A stretch of 64,000 nucleotides of DNA from Magnetococcales bacterium. Its GTDB lineage: Bacteria > Pseudomonadota > Magnetococcia > Magnetococcales > DC0425bin3. Shown piece by piece: positions 43,243-51,132 of the stretch. Position 1 is the first letter of the stretch, and each line of letters opens with the position of its first letter. The translations under genes and the position numbers were made by a program. A model generated the notes under the pieces. That model was not told where the DNA came from and did no database searches. It was given only the letters and a program-made list of their open reading frames with translations. The DNA lies in assembly GCA_015231175.1 (NCBI GenBank), contig JADGBZ010000005.1, positions 1 to 64,000 of the forward strand. The letters are read 5' to 3'.

Positions 43243-43791
43243 TTAAGTGTTTTCCCCGCCGTGGGCCAGACGATATTGGGTGGTGAGACGGCGGTAGTTT
43301 TCGGCGGTGGCGCGTATGGATTGGCGTTCCGTTTCGGATGTGGCACGGAGCTGCCGGGCCGGAGAGCCCATCCACATCGTGCCTTCCGGGACATCCTTGC
43401 CCGGGGTCAGGAGTGAACCGGCGCCGATGATCGATTCCCGGCCTACCGAGACGTTGTCGAGTAGAATGGCGCCGATGCCGATCAGGCAGGCATCCTCCAG
43501 GCGGCAACCGTGCAGAACCACCTTGTGACCGACGACGATATCATGGCCTACGATGGTCGGAAAGCCTTGTGGGGAGGTCTCTGAAGGGCGAGAGACATGC
43601 AGCACGGATCCATCCTGGATGCTCGTCCGTTCGCCGATACGAATGATATTGACATCCCCACGGATGACCACGCCAGGCCAGACGGATGATTCGGCGCCAA
43701 TGTGCACATCACCGATCACCACGGCATCGGGGTGAACGAAAGCGCTGGGATGAATCTCGGGGAAAACACCCCGATAGGGATAGATCGGCAT
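43243..43791 (-). CDS. Gamma-carbonic-anhydrase-family protein
   Basis: 182 residues with a left-handed beta-helix of hexapeptide repeats (VVIGDVHIGAESSVWPGVVI, RGDVNIIRIGERTSIQDGS). The zinc-binding histidines appear in SVLHV and GHKVVLHGC. A C-terminal helix (RQLRATSETERQSI) matches the YrdA/CaiE/PaaY-like group. Members are either carbonic anhydrases or acyltransferase-like proteins of unknown substrate; the conserved His set favours metal binding. It is followed downstream on the same strand by the redox-type cyclase gene. Confidence 0.9.
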   Translation of the reverse strand: MPIYPYRGVFPEIHPSAFVHPDAVVIGDVHIGAESSVWPGVVIRGDVNIIRIGERTSIQDGSVLHVSRPSETSPQGFPTIVGHDIVVGHKVVLHGCRLEDACLIGIGAILLDNVSVGRESIIGAGSLLTPGKDVPEGTMWMGSPARQLRATSETERQSIRATAENYRRLTTQYRLAHGGENT

Positions 43792-43820
43792 GGGAGTGAT
43801 ACCTCAAGCTGATGTCCGGG

Positions 43821-45290
43821 TCACTTCGTCGCTGGAATGATGGCGGCTCTCAAACCCGTCCTCCGACGAAAGGACTCCAGGGCCAAGGCGGCGCTCTGGA
43901 GGCCCCGAATCGGACCGACACGCACCGAATGCCGGACACGTTTCTGGGAGTCGCGCACCTTGTGCGTGTGCGGTTGATACCCCTTCTTGCGCAAATAAGC
44001 CATCACTTTTCCTGGATTGCCGCGAACCTGGCCTGGTGCGACCCGAATATCAAAAGTTGCAGATTCGCTCCGCTTTTTCCCCTGGGAATCTCTTTTCTTG
44101 GCCATGTCGACTCTACCAGGGCTGTCGGCCTGGGTTTTGTGACTATGGGCTTTGCGAGAAAGGTTTGCACGACGGGAAGCAGGGTGAGGCGACCCTTTGG
44201 GGTTCACGGTGCGATGAGATGGCTGACGCTTGGAGACAACCGGGGGGGGGGCCTCCTCTTCCTCCTCTTCCTCCTCGTCGTCGCCGATGCTTTCCTCAGG
44301 TTCCTTCTGGGCTGTGCGGCCTGGCCGCTCGCCAACATTTTTTTTGTCGGCAAGCTTGTCCTTGTTACGCGCTACCAGGTACTGCCCCGGGACAGGCTCG
44401 CTTTTTTGATCGGAGGTGGTCATGACCAGAACGGCGGGTATTTTTTCCTTTTCCTGGAAAGATTGCAAGGCACTCTGGGCAGAATTGCGGTCGGGATAGG
44501 TTCCCAGGCGGACGTAGTGCCACTTGTGATTTTCTGCGTCCTTGGCAACCTCCATGCGGGGTTCGTAACCAAGGGCGCGCAAAGATTTGATGGCATTGTA
44601 GGCATGATCCGGAATCAGGCTTGCCTCAACCTGGAGGGCATAGCGACGGTCATCTTTGGGCAGGTCGGACGGGGCGCTTTGCCCGGCTGATGCAGGAGCG
44701 GCAGCGACGGCCTGCAACGCCGACAAGGGGGCCAGGGCGATCAAGGGACGTGCATCGAGTCGCTGTAGATGTTCCGCCAACTGCAAGGCCAACTGACTGG
44801 TAACCTGTCGAATGTCGGTGTCGGCGGTCAAAGGGTGAATGGCCATCCAGACCATGCGGGGCTGGGGAGGATGATAGAGTTCCAGGGCAAGAAAACCCGA
44901 CTGTCCGGCGATCAGGGTGTGCCCGACAACATAATGGGCCCCCAACCGGGCGAGTTGTGACGCCCCCAAAACCGTGCGCGGATCAGGCGCACCGGCAGGC
45001 AATACATAAGCCGGAGCGCCCAAATCCATTTTCTGGAACCCCTGTAGCCGACCCAAGGCTTGCTGGATGGCGTTTAAAACCCGCGCCGACTGGGTTTCGT
45101 CCACCTTGCCGGAATCGGCTTCCTCCAGAGGATAGATCCATACGTGGAGATGGTTGGAGGAGGTGCTTGCGGCGGATCCCAAACCCGGCAGGATCAACAT
45201 GGCAAAAACCACGAGCAGGGACAATCCCCAGGAGCCTGGCTTGCAGGGCGGACGGGATCCATGTTTCTCCAGCTTGATCAAGAAGACCAT
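43821..45290 (-). CDS. Envelope protein with two SPOR-like domains and an acidic run
   Basis: 489 residues from ATG 45290. AAAGGAG abuts this ATG, so TTG 45281, 9 bp from the Shine-Dalgarno, is a plausible true start. A hydrophobic segment (LSLLVVFAMLILPGLGSAAS) acts as signal peptide or anchor. A ~150-residue LpoB/CsgG-like lipoprotein-type region may follow (VLNAIQQALGRLQGFQ, LARLGAHYVVGHTLI). SPOR domain 1 lies at ~215-300 (YALQVEASLIPDHAYNAIKS) and SPOR 2 at ~415-489 (FDIRVAPGQVRGNPGKVMAY). Between them is a low-complexity linker with DDEEEEEEEE and a basic Ser/Arg/Lys-rich stretch. SPOR domains bind denuded glycan strands of septal peptidoglycan. The gene follows mutS by 6 bp. Confidence 0.78.
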   Translation of the reverse strand: MVFLIKLEKHGSRPPCKPGSWGLSLLVVFAMLILPGLGSAASTSSNHLHVWIYPLEEADSGKVDETQSARVLNAIQQALGRLQGFQKMDLGAPAYVLPAGAPDPRTVLGASQLARLGAHYVVGHTLIAGQSGFLALELYHPPQPRMVWMAIHPLTADTDIRQVTSQLALQLAEHLQRLDARPLIALAPLSALQAVAAAPASAGQSAPSDLPKDDRRYALQVEASLIPDHAYNAIKSLRALGYEPRMEVAKDAENHKWHYVRLGTYPDRNSAQSALQSFQEKEKIPAVLVMTTSDQKSEPVPGQYLVARNKDKLADKKNVGERPGRTAQKEPEESIGDDEEEEEEEEAPPPVVSKRQPSHRTVNPKGSPHPASRRANLSRKAHSHKTQADSPGRVDMAKKRDSQGKKRSESATFDIRVAPGQVRGNPGKVMAYLRKKGYQPHTHKVRDSQKRVRHSVRVGPIRGLQSAALALESFRRRTGLRAAIIPATK

Positions 45291-45296
45291 CTCCTT

Positions 45297-47990
45297 TCAA
45301 ATGGCGGCCATTTCCTTGAGCCGGTAAAGAGTGTCCATGGCCTGACGTGGTGTCAATGCATCGGTATCCAGGGTCATGAGTTCGGCCAAGGCTGGGTGAA
45401 GGGGGGCCTGATCCTGCCAAAACGGAGGCTGCATGGCGCGACCATCCTGGGTTGTTACACCTGCATGCAAGATTGGATCCGATTGTGATTCTCGTGTCAT
45501 CTCTTTCGGAAATGCGAGCTGACGGGATGGATCGCTTTCCAGGGCGGCCAGGAGGGCATCCGCTTTCTGGGTGACCGTTCGGGGGAGGCCGGCAAAACGG
45601 GCGACATGAATGCCATAGGAACGGTTGGCTTGGCCGCGCATGATGGTGTGCAAAAACAGAACTGTTTCCTGCCATTCACGAACAGCTACGGTGTGGTTGA
45701 CCACGCCGGTTCGTTGTTGTTCGAGGGCCGTCAGCTCATGGTAGTGGGTGGCGAAGATGGTGCGAGCGCCGATGACATCGACGATGTGCTCGGCCACGGC
45801 CTGGGCGATGGCCAAGCCATCCAGGGTGGAGGTGCCCCGGCCAATTTCATCCAGGATGATGAGCGAGCGAGGGGTTGCCTGATGAAGAATATGGGCAGTT
45901 TCCGCCATTTCCACCATGAAGGTGGAACGTCCCCCAGCCAGGTCGTCGGCGGCCCCGACACGGGTGAAAATGCGGTCCAGCAAGCCGATGCGGGCCGATT
46001 GGGCAGGAACGAACGCGCCGGTATGGGCCAACAGGGCGATCAGAGCTGTTTGCCGCATCCAGGTGGACTTGCCCCCCATGTTGGGCCCGGTCAGCATGAT
46101 GAGCCGGTTGTCGGCGTCATCCAGGAGGGTGTCGTTGGGAATGAACGGTTTGTCCGTAAACACCTCGACGACAGGGTGCCGACCCTGGCGGATGGCGATG
46201 GTCGAGCCGGCATGGAGCTCCGGGCGGCAATAATTCCGGCGTTCCGCCATTTCCGCGAAAGCGGTCAACACATCCAAGGTTGCCAGGGCCCGGGCGCCTA
46301 TCTGCAATGCTGACGTATGGGTTGACACCTCCTTGCGCAGATCATCCAGCAAGGTTGCTTCAAGGCGTGCCGCATTTTCCTCGGCATTTTCGATCCCTTC
46401 CTCAAGTTCCTTCAATTCTGAAGTGACATAGCGGACGGCATGGGTCATGGTCTGCCGTTGCTGATAGTGGTAGGGAACTTTGTCCAGGTGGGTATTGCCG
46501 ACTTCGATGCTGTAGCCAAAAGTGCGATGATACTGGATCTTCAATCTGGGAATGCCGGTCTTGTTCTGTTCATCCCGTTCCATGGCTTGAATCAAAACCT
46601 TGCCCTCACGCGCCAGGGTGCGATGACGGTCAAGTTCCGGGCTGAAACCAGCGCGGATGACCGGGCCATCCTTCATGTCCACGGGCAGTGGGTCATCAGC
46701 GAGGGTAGCCTGGAGCCGCTCATGCAGGGGTTCATGACCGCGCAGGCTTTGCAGAAGCACTTCCGCCAGGGAGGGTGTGGTCGGATGGGACAACAGGGCG
46801 TCCATTTTGGGCAGGCGGGCCAGAGTGTTGCGCAGGGCGCCCAGATCACGGGGTGAAGACCTGCCCAAGGCAATACGGGAGAGCAGACGTTCCAGGTCGG
46901 CAATCCCCTTCAGTTCCGTGCGCAGCTTCAGCCGTCTGGCCGGGTCGCGCAGCAGCCACTCGATCGTGTCCTGTCGTTGGAGGATGGCATCGATCTGGCG
47001 CAGAGGGCGGTTCAACCAGGCCGCCAGCAGCCGACTACCCAAGGGAGTCATGGTCACATCCAGGGCGCCCAGCAGGCTGCCTTGCCGCTGGTTGTCGCGC
47101 AAGGTGGCGTTGATTTCCAGATTGCGTCGGCAAATGTCGTCCAGGATCAACACGTCATCCGGTTCGATGCGGGTCAGGGAGGTGATGTGACGGACGGAAC
47201 CCTTCTGGGTTTCCAGGCAGTAACCGATCAAGGCCCCCGCCACGGCTTTGCAGGCTGGGGAGTCCTCGATGCCGAAAGCATCCAAGGTGGTGACCTGGAA
47301 ATGTTCCTGGAGATTGCGGCTGCCATGGTCCGGATCGAACTCCCAGTCCGGTCGGCGGGTCAATCGTGGGGCCAGCCCCGCCATCTCCCTGGGCGGATCC
47401 CACCCCTCTGGAATGATCACCTCGGATGGAGAGAGGAGTGAAATTTCGGTAAGGGTGCGATCCAGGGTGCGTGTCAGGACCACCTGAAAAATCCCTGTGG
47501 AGAGATCCAGAGAGGCGACGGCCAATTCGGCTTGTTGACCTTTCTGGGGAGCCGCACGCAAGGCCATGGCTACGAGATAGTTGTTGGCCAAGGGATCCAA
47601 CAGATCATCTTCGGTCAGGGTGCCTGGGGTGATGGTGCGCACAACGGCCCGTTTGACGGGTCCGCGGCCCAACCCCGGTGGTTCCATCTGCTCGCAGATG
47701 GCCACCTTGTAACCGGCGTCCAAAAATTTTTTCAGATAGACACGGGCCTGGTGGTGGGGCACACCGGCCATGGGAATGGGCTTCCCGGCGGATTGACCAC
47801 GGTGGGTCAAGGCAATGCCCAGAACCTCCGCAGCGGTTTTGGCATCTTCGTAGAACATCTCGTAAAAATCGCCCATGCGATAAAACAGGATGGTCTCGGG
47901 ATGTGCCTTTTTAAGGGAGAGATACTGCTGCATGACGGGGGTGTGGTCACCCTCTCCGCCAAGAACCGGGGAACTCTTTTTGGGACTCAT
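45297..47990 (-). CDS. mutS: DNA mismatch repair ATPase MutS
   Basis: 897 residues from ATG 47990 (an in-frame start six codons upstream is possible). Mismatch-binding domain I carries the Phe-x-Glu motif in [11 protein letters not shown]. Connector, core and clamp domains follow. The ABC-type ATPase has Walker [14 protein letters not shown], a signature region [11 protein letters not shown], Walker [12 protein letters not shown] and the His loop FATHYHELT. It recognises base mismatches and small loops and starts methyl- or nick-directed repair with MutL. It is slightly longer than E. coli MutS. It is followed by the SPOR gene and preceded by a small membrane-protein gene. Confidence 0.97.
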   Translation of the reverse strand: MSPKKSSPVLGGEGDHTPVMQQYLSLKKAHPETILFYRMGDFYEMFYEDAKTAAEVLGIALTHRGQSAGKPIPMAGVPHHQARVYLKKFLDAGYKVAICEQMEPPGLGRGPVKRAVVRTITPGTLTEDDLLDPLANNYLVAMALRAAPQKGQQAELAVASLDLSTGIFQVVLTRTLDRTLTEISLLSPSEVIIPEGWDPPREMAGLAPRLTRRPDWEFDPDHGSRNLQEHFQVTTLDAFGIEDSPACKAVAGALIGYCLETQKGSVRHITSLTRIEPDDVLILDDICRRNLEINATLRDNQRQGSLLGALDVTMTPLGSRLLAAWLNRPLRQIDAILQRQDTIEWLLRDPARRLKLRTELKGIADLERLLSRIALGRSSPRDLGALRNTLARLPKMDALLSHPTTPSLAEVLLQSLRGHEPLHERLQATLADDPLPVDMKDGPVIRAGFSPELDRHRTLAREGKVLIQAMERDEQNKTGIPRLKIQYHRTFGYSIEVGNTHLDKVPYHYQQRQTMTHAVRYVTSELKELEEGIENAEENAARLEATLLDDLRKEVSTHTSALQIGARALATLDVLTAFAEMAERRNYCRPELHAGSTIAIRQGRHPVVEVFTDKPFIPNDTLLDDADNRLIMLTGPNMGGKSTWMRQTALIALLAHTGAFVPAQSARIGLLDRIFTRVGAADDLAGGRSTFMVEMAETAHILHQATPRSLIILDEIGRGTSTLDGLAIAQAVAEHIVDVIGARTIFATHYHELTALEQQRTGVVNHTVAVREWQETVLFLHTIMRGQANRSYGIHVARFAGLPRTVTQKADALLAALESDPSRQLAFPKEMTRESQSDPILHAGVTTQDGRAMQPPFWQDQAPLHPALAELMTLDTDALTPRQAMDTLYRLKEMAAI

Positions 47991-48015
47991 GCCGCAGCCA
48001 CTGACCAACCTGCCA

Positions 48016-48507
48016 TCAGGATTGACGATTGATCAGGTAAACGAGACCGGGTGGCAGGATAAGTTCTCCCCGTTTGGGGAATTCCAGGCAACGGCACTCC
48101 TCGGGCATCTGGATGGCAACGGTGCCGGAATATTCCGCACGCCGACCGTCGGAGGTTTCGATCCAGGCGGGGATAGGGAGATCACGAAACCGACCCAGGG
48201 AGGAGCCCTGCTGGGTGACCTGCCAGGGAAGCTGATGATAGACTGCGCCCTGTTGAGGTGCGCCGGCTTCCTCCGACTCATCCTCTTCCCGCATGCCCAT
48301 GCTCTGAGGCGCTTCAACGGACTCTGACCCTGAATCGGTACGGGAACGCTCAAACCACTGCCCCAGAAGAACCCAGAAGATGGCCAGGATGACCCAGGTA
48401 AAGATGTTTTCCAAGGTCATCATTTCGCGGAAGTTGCCGCCATGAAACATCAGGCCGATCATCAGGACCGCGAGCGCGGAGAGGAGTAATGTGCGAATCG
48501 GTATCAT
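48016..48507 (-). CDS. Small membrane protein of unknown function
   Basis: 163 residues from ATG 48507, preceded by AAGGA at ~8 bp. It has two N-terminal membrane helices ([15 protein letters not shown] and [17 protein letters not shown]), then an acidic linker and a ~90-residue soluble C-terminal domain ([32 protein letters not shown]). No family was recognised. It lies 25 bp before mutS on the same strand and may share its transcript. Confidence 0.7.
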   Translation of the reverse strand: MIPIRTLLLSALAVLMIGLMFHGGNFREMMTLENIFTWVILAIFWVLLGQWFERSRTDSGSESVEAPQSMGMREEDESEEAGAPQQGAVYHQLPWQVTQQGSSLGRFRDLPIPAWIETSDGRRAEYSGTVAIQMPEECRCLEFPKRGELILPPGLVYLINRQS

Positions 48508-48678
48508 GGGATCAATCCTTCGCTTCGATACGGTTGCCGGTATTATACGGTTTGCCGCATTTTTTGCAATTAACAAAGATATCGACCGCCACACGCCCCG
48601 GTAACCCGTGCGAAAGTTCTCCGCCAGCGGGAGGCAACCGGTCCCTATGGCATGGCAAGGCAGGAAACGAACGTTGAA

Positions 48679-49281
48679 CTATAAGGTGAGGCGCGGCTGG
48701 ATTGCCGTCACGATCCGCTCCACGCAATGGTCAACCCCCTCTTGCCCCGTATCGAGTGCCAACTCCGGGGTGGGCGGCGGCTCGTAGGGCGAAGAGATCC
48801 CCGTGAAATGGGGAATTTGACCGGCCCTGGCTTTGCGATAAAGACCCTTGACATCACGCTGTTCGCAAATGTCCAAGGGACAATTGCAATAGACCTCGAA
48901 AAAGGTGCCTGGATCAACGAGATTACGGACCTTTTGCCGGTCGGACTGAAAGGGGGAGATGAATGCGGCCAGAACGATGATGCCGGCATCCACCATGAGG
49001 CGGGCCACCTCACCGATGCGGCGGATGTTTTCGACGCGGTCCTCGTTGGAGAATCCAAGGTCGGCGCAAAGGCCATGACGCATGTTGTCGCCATCCAGGG
49101 TGTAGGTATGAAGACCGGTTGCCGACAGTTTGGCTTCAGCAGCCTGGGCAAGGGTCGACTTTCCCGAGCCGGAGAGGCCGGTGAACCAGATGACCATTCC
49201 CCGATGGTTGTTGTTTTTCTCCCGCTCCCGCCGGGAGACGACAGCCGGATGCCAGACAGTGTTTGCGCTTTTCTCTTCCAT
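48679..49281 (-). CDS. cysC: Adenylylsulfate (APS) kinase
   Basis: 200 residues. It has a P-loop (GLSGSGKST), DGDNMRHGLCADLGF, NIRRIGEVARLM and AAFISPFQSDR with the Ser of the phosphate-binding segment. It phosphorylates APS to PAPS for sulfation reactions or assimilatory sulfate reduction. The N-terminus (NTVWHP near residue 8) matches the usual CysC opening. No cysN, cysD or cysH is nearby, so PAPS may be destined for sulfation elsewhere. It is separated from the DUF465 gene by 232 bp without a recognisable gene. Confidence 0.95.
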   Translation of the reverse strand: MEEKSANTVWHPAVVSRREREKNNNHRGMVIWFTGLSGSGKSTLAQAAEAKLSATGLHTYTLDGDNMRHGLCADLGFSNEDRVENIRRIGEVARLMVDAGIIVLAAFISPFQSDRQKVRNLVDPGTFFEVYCNCPLDICEQRDVKGLYRKARAGQIPHFTGISSPYEPPPTPELALDTGQEGVDHCVERIVTAIQPRLTL

Positions 49282-49513
49282 GGGCTTTCATTTCACTCTT
49301 TAAAGCTGAGAGCACTGAAAAGGATGCCGAGGGAACCCCGCAACCGGGGCGTACCTGGAGCGCAAGGGTAAGCAGAATCAGTGCCACATGCGACGCAACA
49401 TCGGACCGCAAGGGAAAGAGTGGCAACAGGGACAAGACGCATACGGCGCCAAGCGGCCAGGAACCGAACTGGTTCCGACCGCCCGGGGGACTGAGCTGGC
49501 CCTACAGGAGGGG

Positions 49514-49732
49514 TCAGGTCCGTGTTTCGGTATGGCGCTGGAGAATGGCGGCCATCTTGTCTTTGAGCAGCAACTTCTCCTTTTTCAATCGTTCGACGGT
49601 GAAGTCACCGACACTTCGCGGTCCCAACTCGGCAATCTTGTCCTTCAGGGTCTGGTGTTGCTGGTGGAGCTCTTGAAACTGCGAATCTGTTTCCAGCAGT
49701 TCGCGAACGGCTTGGAGCTGATCCTCAAACAT
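49514..49732 (-). CDS. DUF465 (YdcH-like) small coiled-coil protein
   Basis: 72 residues, almost entirely predicted helix with heptad character: LLETDSQFQELHQQHQTL, then KLKKEKLLLKDKM-like repeats. Length and motif match the DUF465/YdcH family, whose function is unknown. Its ATG overlaps the rnhA stop by 8 bp, so the two are co-expressed. Confidence 0.85.
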   Translation of the reverse strand: MFEDQLQAVRELLETDSQFQELHQQHQTLKDKIAELGPRSVGDFTVERLKKEKLLLKDKMAAILQRHTETRT

Positions 49733-50297
49733 GGATGCCTCCCTCCTGAGTGTGATGATCCGTGTGAGACGAAGTGTCTTCAGGCTGCTGTGGTTCGGGA
49801 GAGAGTCCGTCCGGGTCGGATGGCAACTCCCCCTTCAGTCCCTTGTCAATAGCTTGGCGCGCCAACTGGTCGGCCAGTTCGTTGTCCGGATGCCCCGCAT
49901 GGCCCTTGATCCACTGCCATTGCACGGCATGTTGTCCGGCCAGATGGTCAAGTTTTTGCCACAGGTCGGCGTTGCGCACGGCTCCACCGTCCTTCTTGCG
50001 CCACTGGCGCTTCTTCCAGGAATGAATCCACTGTGTCATGCCATCCTTGACGTAGTTGGAGTCCGTGACCAAGCGAACCCGGCAACTGCGCTTCAGGTTG
50101 AGAAGCGCGTGGATGGCAGCCAACATTTCCATGCGGTTGTTGGTGGTATGAGGAGCGAATCCACTCAGATGGCGGGCGCTGGACCCATGACGCAGGACAA
50201 CCCCCCATCCCCCAGGGCCGGGGTTGCCGCGACATGCCCCATCCGTGTGGATCTCCACCAAGGGGCGGGTATCCGCAGGGCGCACGGGCGTGATCAT
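49725..50297 (-). CDS. rnhA: Ribonuclease HI
   Basis: 190 residues from ATG 50297; the open frame continues upstream without another credible start. The catalytic carboxylates are in EIHTDGACRGNPG (Asp), RMEMLAAI (Glu), LVTDSNYV (Asp) and GHPDNELAD (Asp). It degrades the RNA strand of RNA-DNA hybrids in replication and R-loops. The last ~40 residues are an acidic, Pro/His-rich tail (GLSPEPQQPEDTSSH) beyond the normal ~150-residue domain. The C-terminal codons overlap the DUF465 gene. Confidence 0.94.
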   Translation of the reverse strand: MITPVRPADTRPLVEIHTDGACRGNPGPGGWGVVLRHGSSARHLSGFAPHTTNNRMEMLAAIHALLNLKRSCRVRLVTDSNYVKDGMTQWIHSWKKRQWRKKDGGAVRNADLWQKLDHLAGQHAVQWQWIKGHAGHPDNELADQLARQAIDKGLKGELPSDPDGLSPEPQQPEDTSSHTDHHTQEGGIHV

Positions 50298-50422
50298 TCG
50301 GTCGACGACATGTGTCAGGTTGCCTTCCCCTCGATAAGCATGCCTCCACTCTAGCCGGCGCACTGAGAAAAAACAAGTCTTGAAATATTTGCCACCATGC
50401 AGCACCCGTCCAAAGAGGAGCG

Positions 50423-50830
50423 ATGGATACAGGTCGTGTCCACCCCGACAGGATCGCTCCACAAGAGAGGCATGAGGCGTGTCCGCTCATGGTCATCAGG
50501 ACAATTGGCCCGGGAGTTGCTTTTTCCCCTCACCATCGTTGTTTTCCAGCGGAGGGCGCCGCAGTGGGTATTTTTGTCGGTGACGTTTGGACAAGAGGAG
50601 AGGATATGTTGCTGCCTGGCCAGATTGCGGATGTGGTGGCGAATATGTCTGCACCCAAGGGAGCGGGGTGTTCGGAGAGGGGTGGGAGCCAGATGCATCG
50701 GTTGGAGCTTCTGAATGGTGAGGAGGGTTGTCCGGCCCAAGGCAGAGGATCTCTCAAGACGTTGTCCCTTGAAACGGTGCTTACGGATGCGGATATCCGG
50801 CGCCTGCTGTGTATCCTCTCTGTCAGATAG
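50423..50830 (+). CDS. Possible small protein of unknown function
   Basis: A 135-codon frame with GAGGAG 2 bp before the ATG. Phrases such as FVGDVWTRGEDMLLPGQIADVVANM and LETVLTDADIRRLLCILSV look protein-like and use codons similar to the neighbours. No family was recognised, no membrane segment is seen, and three to five cysteines are scattered along it. It is divergent from rnhA and sits directly before a dispersed repeat. It may be spurious. Confidence 0.35.
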   Translation: MDTGRVHPDRIAPQERHEACPLMVIRTIGPGVAFSPHHRCFPAEGAAVGIFVGDVWTRGEDMLLPGQIADVVANMSAPKGAGCSERGGSQMHRLELLNGEEGCPAQGRGSLKTLSLETVLTDADIRRLLCILSVR

Positions 50831-50848
50831 CCGCAACGATTCAGACCC

Positions 50849-51000
50849 GCAACGATTGACCACCCGGCAACGAACCGGGGTTCGGGGGGCTGGCTCCCCT
50901 GGCGGATCCGGGACAGGGTCCGGCTGGGGTTCGGGGCGAAGCCCCGATAGTGGCCCTCATATCCAAAAAAAATGGTCATGGCCTTGGGTATGCCTGTTGC
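50849..51000 (+). mobile_element. MITE-like intergenic repeat, copy 4 (diverged)
   Basis: GCAACGATTGA at 50849-50859, followed by CCACCCGGCAACGAACCGGGG, matches the left end of copy 3. GGGGCGAAGCCCC at 50935-50947 is the conserved hairpin. A second near-identical terminal motif (GCAACGATTCA) lies 16 bp upstream at 50833. The right end is replaced: 50963-51014 instead matches, in reverse complement, the segment at 62859-62908. The right boundary is therefore uncertain. It lies upstream of the hybrid kinase gene. Confidence 0.7.
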
Positions 51001-51132
51001 AAATACGATTGCCCTGGTGAATGCTGATTCGGGGGTGTCTTTTTGGTTGCAAGCATGATTCAATGGCGCAACGCATCCTCCTGAGGCCGAACCCGGTTCG
51101 GATGCGGCTTCAACGATCTGTCCCGGTGGATC

